A stretch of DNA of 22,726 nucleotides from assembly GCA_034698045.1 (NCBI GenBank), contig JAQGAU010000910.1:1-22726 (forward strand), in the 5' to 3' direction. This document shows, piece by piece, positions 1-9,200 of this stretch. Position 1 is the stretch's first letter. Every line of letters begins with the position of its first letter. The stretch comes from Paramacrobiotus richtersi (lineage: Eukaryota > Tardigrada > Eutardigrada > Parachela > Macrobiotidae). The notes beneath the pieces are model-generated. The model was not told the origin of the DNA. It did no database searches and saw only the letters and a list, made by a program, of their open reading frames with translations. Position numbers and translations under genes: made by a program.

Positions 1-668
1 TCAACGACTCCCATGCAAACGTTTACTGTGCAAAGGTTTATTGCGCTTTGTCCTTATATAATTATCTACCACAGAAAGCTAGGATAAAAGTGTAACATGC
101 GCTGTGAAATCAATTTTCAAGGGGTTCAATGGCAAAGATCAAATTTAGTGCTAATTCTGCTGAAAATGTTTTGTTTAATCTGCATTTTCAAATCATTCCT
201 GTTGCACTTTCTGTAGGCTTTCTGATGCGCTATCGCGTCGTTACAGTATAGGTGGGCAGATATGAAGTTAAGCGGCAATACAACACTTGCATCAATTACA
301 TACGTATGACGTCTAATTCGTGCGTAGGTCCGTTTTCAGGTTTCACAGGTGCCTGACTTTTTATATGAAGTGTCGTGCATTCCCAATATGTGTTTGCTGA
401 ACCTGTTACAAAAGTTGTTGTTGCGTCGTCAGGGTCCACTTCAAAATGTAGTCACAGTGCAGTGATTTGCAATCTGTAGTCAGCCATGCTTAGTTTCCGG
501 CTAGTTTATAGTCCGTACTGGTCTGGACATTTAATACATCAGTACCAGACATTCTTCATACTTTACTACAAAGGTTTTAGGAAGTACCATTTTTGTTACA
601 GTGAAAAACAGGGCGTTGAGGGTACGTCTTATTTACTCGTTCGATCCATGGCAGCAAAACAAAACTGA
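1..668. repeat. Orphan copy (A) of the Kelch-gene 3' flank
   Basis: This stretch aligns by eye with 10146-10830, about 14290-14880 and about 21170-21666, each of which lies just 3' of a minus-strand Kelch gene. Shared landmarks are the cccatgcaaacgtttact block (10-27 and 10146-10163), the 'tttctgtaggctttctga' block near 209, the 'cagtgcagtgattt' block near 453 and the 'cagtgaaaaacagggcgttgagg' type block near 600. Here the similarity stops at about 668 and no Kelch exon follows. It therefore looks like a remnant of a once longer array or a breakpoint of a rearrangement. I see no convincing gene in it. Confidence 0.75.
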
Positions 669-1855
669 TCCGTACTTCCTGATCTTCATACATAAGTCGC
701 CATTCTGTCCTGGCACGGGGCTGGATTAGCCAACCAGTCTGCGGCGCTGCTGTGCTGTTTTCGACCGAAGCGGAGCGAAGGTCCTCTATACTCAGCTCCA
801 TTGGATTTCGATATCTGTCTGTCATTCCGTCGGTCGGTCACTATTTATTTATTTATTAATTTATTACTGATATTCATTTATTAATATTAACAAATCCCTC
901 GGCTTTCTGATGTCATGTCAAGAGAAATAATATTATGTCATTAATACACCATGCTCAGTGCAAGCTCAAAATGCAAAAAACAAGAATTTGTTAGGGAAAA
1001 AATATATTTTAGTAAGCTACTGAATTGCACACTTGGCCAGTACTGATGTTTAATTTTAACGCACGTTTTTGTTTATTTACAAGCAAAACAAGTGGACTGG
1101 GTATATAGTACGAGTAAGTAATTATTCCTCGGCTTTTAATATTAAGGGACTGCAGAATAGTGGGCTAACAATAGCAAATATTTCTGCAAAATTTCGCTTT
1201 CAAATCCTGTCCTTGCATTCGTGTGGTGACAAACTCTGTAGTCTGCAAACCGAAGAACCGCTTGTTGTTTAGATCTTTGTACTGGGGAGGTTGGCCCACT
1301 TTTCAAAAGTCAGTGAAAGTACTTTTCACCGGAAGAGAGCTGTTTTTCAAAGAATTGTTTTCAAATATAAAACAGTATCTTTCGCAGATGCGGCAGTGAG
1401 TTGCCTACTAGCCATTCGTACAATCACCAGTCACATGCTAGGGAGAAGCCCTGGAATTAATAGTTGATAACCTTTCGTGGTGAATTCGTAAACAAACAAC
1501 CTTTTTGCCGTGGAGTAGAAGAATGTCCACTGATATCAACAAAGTATCATACTGCCCTTGCCCAATTTTGGTGAAACAAATTACCGAACCAAAACATTTT
1601 CGTAATTAGCTTTAATTTAGACCGGCAAATACCAGTTTTTGGCTTAAAACGCGTATTTTTTCTGGTACCATGCTGGTGGGTTAAGTAAGTTATTAATAAT
1701 TGTTTAAATTGCTTTATCTGTTGTTGCCCTACGCACGAACTTCCTTCGCTTCGGTCTCTCAGTGCCCACCATCAGCGAGTGCACTTTCCTAGTTTATTAG
1801 TATGCAGCTCAAAAGCTCCGTAAAAGTGCGGACCGAATCTCATTGTCAGTGCAGT
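669..1855. other. Intergenic, no gene supported
   Basis: AT-rich DNA with stop codons scattered in every frame. There is a simple TATT/TTATTA tract at about 842-870. The minus-strand frame 825-577 is open and somewhat GC-rich at its start, but it runs into the duplicated flank and matches no family I recognise. Nothing else stands out before the foldback at 1856. Confidence 0.6.
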
Positions 1856-1932
1856 CATAGCATAACTGAACCGACAGGCCTAGCGTGCTGTGTAAGACAG
1901 CACGCTAGGCCTGTCGGTTCAGTTATGCTATG
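1856..1932. mobile_element. Perfect 36-bp foldback, MITE-like
   Basis: Positions 1856-1891 and 1897-1932 are exact reverse complements (36 bp each) around a 5-base loop, GTAAG. The direct repeat GTGCAGTC occurs at 1849-1856, overlapping the first base of the left arm, and again at 1933-1940 immediately after the right arm. That looks like a 7- or 8-base target-site duplication and supports insertion of a miniature inverted-repeat element over chance. The arms do not end in a terminal motif that I can assign to a family. A snap-back replication product is the alternative. Confidence 0.7.
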
Positions 1933-2076
1933 GTGCAGTCAAATTGTGGAAACGTGTGAACAAGACTTTAATAATTGAAGATACGTTCACGCGAGCGACA
2001 ATACGTGATCAAAAAAACAAACATGAGTTCCAAAGGTAGAAGCTAAAGAAAAAACAACGCAAAATAAAAACAGCTG

Positions 2077-2377
2077 TTACACGTTAAAACAACAAAATAC
2101 GTCTTCCAGTTCCTTGCTTGTGTCAACTGTCCCCAAACGCAGATTCCATTCCCTCGTTGGATTTCAACACTTATCCCCGTGTGAACAAGCATCTGGCAGC
2201 TGCCACAGCAACATACACGCATCGATACTTATTACATATGTTTTTATTATCTGACATGAATATCACCATTAACAAGGTGTATATCCGATTGAAATGTGTT
2301 AGACTAGACCATATCAAGAAATGCAATTGGTTGCGAGTCGTTAGGATCTCTGGAATATTACAGCGATCAAAGGTCAC
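2077..2377 (-). pseudogene. Decayed paralog of the small gene at 5859-6242
   Basis: On the minus strand the last ~30 codons before the TAA at 2079-2077 match those before the stop at 5859. Both copies read ISVEIQRGNGICV, then a GT-D-SKE-EDVF block, then FNV-stop. Here the two halves lie in different frames, because one base is missing in the C/A run near 2133-2139 relative to the other copy. Weaker similarity (LD-C-N-P-L type residues) continues to about 2377, where the frame is interrupted again. An ATTAAA follows the stop at about 1964-1970. The two copies flank the F-box gene. The product is unknown, and a sequencing error could explain the frame change. Confidence 0.5.
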
Positions 2378-2574
2378 GGCTCCGCACGTTACGGTTATGA
2401 AACGTTACACGCTGAACAGGAAATCGCTGAAAAGTTGCACGCGGAAATAGCCGGCGCTCAGATATCATACTACGCTGGTAATGGTAGTAGTACTGATTTT
2501 GGGATGGTTCTGTAAGGGAACCAGCACTAGTACCTTGAGGGGCATCTGTTTCACGGATTGCTAGATACCGTAAC

Positions 2575-2615
2575 GCTTTCCCTAATATTTTTTCTATGGG
2601 GGCTTTCCCTAATAT
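2575..2615. repeat. 14-base direct repeat pair
   Basis: GCTTTCCCTAATAT occurs exactly at 2575-2588 and again at 2602-2615, 27 bases apart. The short spacing suggests a local duplication. No function is implied. Confidence 0.6.
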
Positions 2616-3375
2616 AGTCCACGTTAATGTCGACGAAATCACCGCTGGGCTCATTTATACACTTTGCAACGCCAGTTGTTTAATGTTTTGGTATAGCCAC
2701 TGTGACTGGACCGGACGACAGTCAACGATTCGCATTTCATTTGTCAGTCTTCCGTAACGATCGGCCAAAAGAACACAAGTTACACATGAAACACGCACAA
2801 TGTCAAAAAATATGATATCAAACAAACCCGTTTTCCTTGAATCGGAAGGATGCTAGTTGACTCCGACTCAGCTGCCGAATGGATCAAGGCTAAACGGAGC
2901 CGTTTTCGTGTATATTTTAACTGCCGGCCATAAAACCGCGGTTGTTTGCTATCTGAAAGCTTTTGTAAATTTCACTTTTTTGAAACTTGCTTTGAAACAA
3001 ACTTCACTTTTATTAGAAACTGCGTACGGGTTCAGGTCACTCACAAGCCAAAAGCCGTATCCATACACGTTTTTTTCATGCTGGGCTATCAGCTGGAACC
3101 TTAACCATCGCACCTCACAGCGACCAGATGCTGATGCGATTACATATTATCCGTACACTTCATTTATACCGGCGGTACGCACAACGCACGCAAACTGTGT
3201 CAACAATTGAAAGTACAGATATAGCAATCGCTCACTGACAAGTGATTATTGTTGCATTGATGATCAGCTTACAGTTTTTCCGCTGCGATCTTTTCCAAAA
3301 TTTATGCAGTTAGGTGTTCGTTGTTGCTCGAGTAGTCCCTGTTCTTGTAAGGTGTAGGAACTCAGAATTGTCCGA
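2616..3375. other. Upstream region of the F-box gene, no gene seen
   Basis: No open frame with family resemblance or good splice sites was found. This stretch would hold the promoter and 5' UTR of the plus-strand gene that starts at 3376. I could not identify a TATA box or initiator with confidence. Confidence 0.5.
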
Positions 3376-5226
3376 ATGTCTTTTAATATTACGGAATTGG
3401 CTTGGAACAGCGTTGATGTGCGCGGAGAAGATGGATTGCTGCATAGTGGCCGCGTGATCGATGCCGCGGATGGGGGCCTTGTTGTGCATTTTGGGGGACT
3501 GGAAACGCCGGCCCTAGACTGGTTCCCTTCGGTGACGTATACCATCGCCGTTACTCCAGTTACTTGATTAATGCTAGGCTTGCGATGCCAGAGGAGCGCC
3601 AGGCCGAGGTGCTGCTGCGTTTGCAGCCCGGAGATCCGTGGAAATGGTATCCCGGCATGCTCCTGGACGCTTTTGGCCTGGTCAGTGTCCTTCTGCCAGA
3701 TCGTCAGCTAAAGGGAGCCGTGGTAGCAGAGCGTATTCGGTCCAGAGATGAGTCGGAGGCTTCCTTGCTAGTAGAGGATGGGCGGTTCGCGAGGAAGGTA
3801 GTTGTATTGCCTAGTCAACTCTGCGCTTTCTTGGCGTCCGATGACCAGCTGATCGCGACATTCAACGCACACTGCCGAGAGCGCGGGTACTGCATGATGG
3901 CCACGCAGGTGCTCAGCAACCCATACCAAGAAGAAGAGTTGGCCATTCTGGAAATGCGTAATAAGGATTTTTGGTCCCATGGCGTTTGGAAGAGCATGTG
4001 TCTGGAGCCTCTCGTACGTAATGAATAGTGAAATCTTTGTGTACAAAACAATGGATTGCTGCATTGCTTTACTGGTGCAACTTTTTTCTTTGCGCTATCG
4101 CCATGGTTCTTCATATTTCCTCGGGTTCTTTTATTTTACTCTATTTTAGGATGAAATACTGCATTCTGTGCTCAATTGCGGAGTCGATGTTTTGGAAAGC
4201 ATGCACTGCCTCAGCCCAGCAATGATCCGCCCTGAAGGCGATATCCAGTCCCTGTATCGCGATCCGACCATTTTTCCACAGATCTTTGAATGTTTGACAA
4301 CCGTGCAGCAGACCAAGCTCCGTGGAGTATGCAAAACGTGGGAAACGATCCTGGTGTCGGCATATTTGCGTCGCCTGCTGACTGTTTCCCTGGCGTATAT
4401 TGACCACCAGTCATGTTCACTTGCAGTGTACCGCATTTACTGCGTGCCTGTACAACTGCTGGACACCGGATACCAAGACATTGACCGTGTATGGTGGAGA
4501 CGGTGCATGGCATGACCGACTGGATACTACTGCTCGTGTTGTACAGTGTACACTGATCGAAAAGGGATTGTCGGTTACAAAAACACTGTTATTGGCCGGA
4601 AAGTGGAAGCTTCGTGTCGACGGGTCCGACTGGGTCGAAGCGTTGTTCCAGAGTTTTGTATCACTGGCGGGAGTTTGCCAGCAGCTGGTCTTGAAGAACG
4701 TTGAAATCACGGGGAAGCTGATAAAATGCCGGCGACATCTTGAATTCATTGTACGCTTCTCTAGCCAACAGCTAACTAGTCAACTGACTGTCAGTAGCTT
4801 CTGGACCATCCTGAACAATGGACTTTGCGATCTGGATGCTGAAGACATGGAGCGCTTGGTGAAATGGATGGCCAGCCGTTCTCTCCCAGCCAAGTTCGCC
4901 AATAAAATTGCCCAGGTCAGAAAAACTGTTTCAACACAGAAAGGCTGTCACCGGCTATACTTCTACTGCACATTAGTGCTTCGCCGCCATAACTTAGCAC
5001 TGACGGTTCTTTGCAGATCCTAAACATCACCCAAACCTTAGACCCCCGAGACTGTGTGTGCTGCCGAGGAATGACGTTTTATCCCTCTGGAGACGCTAGT
5101 CTAGACGGTGTGGATGCTCGACACCTGACGAAGCTCACCCAGCATGCTCTACTCCAGTTGTACAAGGATCGTGAACATGCCGATTCCTATACTTTCCGCG
5201 CTCTCTTTGGATTTAATTTTGGCTGA
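3376..5226 (+). pseudogene. F-box-like gene, three exons, two apparent frameshifts
   Basis: Exons: 3376-4013, 4150-4915 and 5017-5226. The introns are GTACGT...TTTTAG (136 bases) and GTCAGA...TTGCAG (101 bases), both phase 0. The exon total is 1614 bases, about 537 residues. The N-terminal part has two small beta-barrel-like blocks (DVRGEDGLLHSGRVIDAADG, then LRLQPGDPWKWYPG) resembling Tudor/Agenet modules. An F-box-like motif follows at about 4261-4353 (IFPQIFECL...RGVCKTWETIL). The long C-terminal part is unassigned. F-box proteins are usually SCF ubiquitin-ligase adaptors, which is family knowledge and not shown here. The frame changes from 1 to 3 between about 3495 and 3560, and from 1 to 2 between about 4395 and 4440. 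The two shifts cancel, and no intron of reasonable size explains either. The gene is therefore probably a recent pseudogene, or the assembly carries two single-base errors. Splice sites and the rest of the frame are intact. Confidence 0.6.
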
Positions 5227-5858
5227 GAAACTTCTCTTCCTTGAATGGCCGAATCAGCGCAATGCTGTTTCTGTGCAAAGGTTCCAGTACAGCAAACGCC
5301 CACCGTGTAGAACGTTACTATAATGGTATATAAGCGTTTGCGATAGAGGTTGGTTTGTTCCCCAATCCGACGTTTCTTTTCGTTCAGGCTGAATTTGGAA
5401 TGTTTGCGTTTCCTTATTTTGTTTATTCAGCGCTGTGCCATGGATGACGTTGTCACATTACGTACAAATTAGCGTTATGGTCATGCTATCGGAAGATGTT
5501 TGTCCACTATGTACTATGCGTTTGTGACAGAAAGTATTCTGTGTTACTTTGCCTCAATGGCATGTTCTATTTAACGTGCGGTTTTTGGTGCATGCGGTTC
5601 ACGAACTGTTTAAAGTTGTGGTCACCTGTTTATTTCAGCAAATTTCCTTGATTGTCTGCTCGTTGGCAGAAACGTTACAGAGTTTCGACATACACAAGTT
5701 TCTATTAAAAGACAGCAAAAAAGTTGGGAACTTTGGATTTTTATCAAACTTTGTGAGCTCGTTTTGCCTGTAGCAATTTATTAAATAAATAAAGCATTCG
5801 ATCACAATATCTGTAATTGTGGAAACAGACATAAGAACAAACAACGAACACAAAAGCG
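5227..5858. other. 3' flank shared by two convergent genes
   Basis: No gene is seen. The stretch lies between the stop of the plus-strand F-box gene (5226) and the stop of the minus-strand small gene (5859). It contains the poly(A)-signal cluster listed separately. Confidence 0.5.
5777..5793. terminator. Overlapping poly(A) signals for convergent genes
   Basis: AATAAA is present on the plus strand at 5784-5789 and 5788-5793, and on the minus strand at 5782-5777. The minus-strand copy lies about 77 bases after the stop codon at 5859, a normal distance. The plus-strand copies are about 560 bases after the F-box stop. One compact AT-rich block could thus end transcripts from both sides. Confidence 0.45.
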
Positions 5859-6242
5859 TTACACGTTAAACATCAAAAACACATCTTCCATCTCTTTAGA
5901 AGAATCGGCAGTACCCAAAACACATATTCCATTTCCTCGCTGAATTTCTACGCTTATACGCTGGCCTTTTATATACACATATACACCAGTTTCTGTTTGC
6001 TCATTATTTAACAGCAGAATAATTTTTAAATGGGGACAGTTGAAACGACAGTCGAGTTTTGAAGCGGGCAAAACGGCCCTGATGGTCCTTACGGCCGCAC
6101 CTCTGGGATGTCTATCCGATGTTTTTTGCCAAGTTTCGGGATACCCACGCTCGGGATAAGCATTCGTTCACAATAATCATTCAATGTCTGCCTGACAGCA
6201 TGCCGATAAACCGTTGTTTTCAACCGCACTACATTAAACATG
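5859..6242 (-). CDS. Small unrecognised gene or remnant
   Basis: The minus-strand frame ending in TAA at 5861-5859 is open back to about 6180 and looks coding (TSDRHPRGAAVRTIRAVLPA, then LDCRFNCPHLKIILLLNNEQ, then ISVEIQRGNGICVLGTADSS). It has no in-frame ATG. A second frame starts with ATG at 6242 (MFNVVRLKTTVYRHAVRQTL) and runs about 50 codons to a stop near 6093, overlapping the first. Either a single-base frame change separates them, or an intron that I cannot place does. A GTAAGG donor-like site lies at the overlap, but no good acceptor with matching phase was found. The C-terminal block is repeated at 2077, so it was once a real protein family. The gene starts only 54 bases past the stop of the astacin/CAP gene and could also lie in that gene's 3' UTR. 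I do not recognise the product. Confidence 0.4.
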
Positions 6243-6295
6243 GCGTTCAAATATAAATTTGTGCTATGTCCAAGAAAGGAAGTAGAAATTATAAA

Positions 6296-9200
6296 CTATG
6301 CACAGAGACAGTCGCCGGCAGTACATCCGGATCCCGTTGAGCACGCGGAACACTTTGTGGTGGAAGTTCCTTGCTTCCATGGGCAGAAAATCGCTGGCTG
6401 AGAGCCAGAATTTCCACTGCAGACAAATGCATATAGGTGAAAATCGCTGCAGTCGCTTTACCATAATGAACACTTACGGTGTGCAGTAGTTGCAGATAAA
6501 TGCGTCCATGCCGTTGCATCTGGCAAAACCGCATCCAATTAGCGAGGTTTCCGCCCACATGACCTTTGAAATGACGATGAGACAATACCGTCCATATGCC
6601 ACAATAAAGCAGTACATACCTGAGTGTAATGGCCGACTTTGTCGAACACATTACTGCTGGCACAGTAGGTAAAGTCTTTAACTTCATTATACCACAAATC
6701 AATGGCTGTCTTCCATGTTAAAAATCCAGATGTCCCGGATGCCTTGTTTTGACCACAGCCTTGTGGGAAACCTGAATAAACATTCGGGGTAAATGTTAGC
6801 GTATGTTATGAAAAAAAGAATAAACCCCAGCTGTAAATTACCTGGTGCCTTCCGAGCTGCGTATGAGTCATGCGGATTCGTCGCATCACACCTGCTGGCC
6901 CACGCTTGCGCACTACTGGCTATGCAAGGATCCCATCGAAGCTTTCTCATATTGGTAGCATCCACACCGCGACGGTAAGTGTTATGTGCATCCAAGATAG
7001 CGGTAATATCAGCGGCTGACACCAGCGGTGTGGTAATCGGGTATCCGAGATCCGATGAACTGGCGGCGCAAGTAGTAGATCCTGTGAATGTCGGGCTAAC
7101 ATTTGCGGCGCAAGTTCCAGTCGACGGATTACCGCCACACGCTACAGTGATTGTCACCGGAACGGAAGCCGATCCAGCATTTCCGGATCCTGTTACTGTT
7201 GCCGAATACGTTCCCGCCGCCATGGCATTTGTTAACGTAATTTGGCCCGTTGCAGAAATGGTAAACTGAGTATTGCTGATGGTATAACGATTGGCATTGC
7301 TTGCAGCCGCGGTGCCAACTGTGGTACCGGCCGTACAAGCGCTTGTTGAGAAGGTGTAGGACGTCTGAGGAAAAGTTGTCGCTCCCGTATTGGCTCCAGA
7401 ACATGCGACTGTAATTGTAGCCCCAACTGAACTCGAACTCTGTGCACCAAATCCTGAAACCACGGCGAAGTATGTTCCCGCGGGAGTAAGTGTTGATAAA
7501 CTGATCTGTCCACTCGAAGAAATGGCAAATTGACCATTACTGATGGTGTATTGGTTAACGTTACTCCCGGCTACAGAACCAACTGGTGTGCCGGCCGTGC
7601 AAGCACTCGTTGTAAAAGTGTATGATTGTTGAGGAAAGGCAACCGGACCCGTATTAGTTCCCGAGCATCTGACGGTAACCGTAACCAGGACGGAAGTCTG
7701 GGTCTGTTGGCCAAATGCGGTTACCATTGCTGTATACGTCCCAGCAGGGACACTCGCTGACATGGTTATTTGGCCAGTCGTTGATATGGCAAACTGGAAA
7801 TTACTGATGGAGTATCCAGTAGCCCCGGTGGCGGTAGCAGAGCCCACCGGTGTACCGGGCATACAGGCACTTGTTGTGAAAGTGTACGATGTCTGAGGGA
7901 ATATAGCCGCACCCGTGGTAGTTCCCGAGCATCTGACGGTAATCGTAACCGGGACGGAAGTCAAGCCCTGTGTGCCGAATGCCGTTACCATTGCAGTATA
8001 CGTCCCCGCGGGCACGGCCGCTGGCATGGTTATTTGACCAGTGGTCGATATAGCAAATTGGAAATTACTGATGGCATACCGAGTAGCCCCGGTGGCGGTA
8101 ACAGTGCCCACCGATGATCCTGCCGTACAACCGTTTGTCGACATCGCGTAGGATGTTTGAGGGAATGTCGGTGTTCCGGTTGGCGTTCCGGAACATGACA
8201 CGGTAACGGTTACTGGGACGGTACTGGGGACGAACCCCGTGGTGCCAACTATTATGGTGTATGTCCCGGCCGGTACAGCAGACGTCATGGTTATAACCCC
8301 GGCTTGGGAAACTGCGAACTGGTTAGCGTTGTTCGCACTGACAATGTAGTAACCAGGTGCACCGTTCGCCTGGACGGTACCAACAAAACTGCCAGCTGTG
8401 CAAGCGCTAGTTGTCAGCGAGTAGGATGACTGTTGGAAACCGGTCGTCGATCCGGAGCATAATGCCGAGGTACAGGGGACTGCATGAAATTATACGACAT
8501 ATATTAAATTCCAAAAGCATAGTAGTTAGTACAGATACATTGGGTAAAATTTAATTTCATGCGCTGTATGACAGCGGTAATTAAAATTTAGCTCACAAGC
8601 CAAACAACAACATTTTGACGTACAAGCAAGTCTCTGAAAAGAGTACTGAAAGGATCTAACTCACGAAAGGATAAGAGAAATGAGGTACGAAGGTTAAAAT
8701 TCAATGAAGAATTAATGGCAATGGAACAGAGCTTATACTTAGTAATCAGCTGTTTTGAAGGGTGGAAACTGTAAAACCGTCAATCACGACAAACCTTATT
8801 AGCAACAGTATTAATTGCAAGTACTTGCCGGAATCGCATGCAGGTGTACATCCGTAATTCTTGCTGATCACTTTGCAATCAGTTTCGCTTATGGTCTCCA
8901 GTTTTGGAATGCACGTCATCGCCGCGCCAGCGCGAATCGTGAACGCCGGTTGGGCGGTACTAGCGGCGAACTCATTCGGTTGGTTGTGCTATTTGCCAAA
9001 AAGACCTACTTTACAAGCAAACAAATCATGAACGACCGGCATGCGTACCGTTATGCTGCAGTAATCGTAGGGATTTGCTGACCAATCAGCCTCCGTAGGA
9101 CTGCTGTACAATCGATATGCCGCCTAGAAATCAAAAGGTCATTGGGTCAATGTTCAGTGTTGTCCTTGTACTGCCTATCTTAATGCACCGCTTTAGCATA

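Noticed and set aside
577-825. Minus-strand open frame of 82 codons starting MTDRYRNPMELSIEDL, as a possible first exon
   Set aside because: Its 3' third runs through the duplicated noncoding flank, I recognise no domain, and the only donor-like site (GTATGAAG near 699) is weak. Left unannotated.
1856-1932. Assignment of the foldback to the hAT superfamily from the 8-base flanking repeat
   Set aside because: The terminal bases CATAG do not fit the usual hAT end pattern well, and the flanking repeat may be 7 bases. Only a general MITE-like call is kept.
4395-4426. A 32-base GT...AG interval as an intron explaining the second F-box frameshift
   Set aside because: Too short for the spliceosome as generally known, and about half the size of the smallest well-supported intron in the window (56 bases).
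6793-7269. Plus-strand open frames opposite the CAP and repeat coding exon
   Set aside because: They mirror the GC-rich minus-strand coding sequence and have no start context, splice sites or family resemblance. They are shadows of the real gene.
8815-9081. Plus-strand 88-codon frame
   Set aside because: It overlaps exon 4 of the minus-strand astacin/CAP gene, whose phase fits on both sides. The plus-strand reading has no support.
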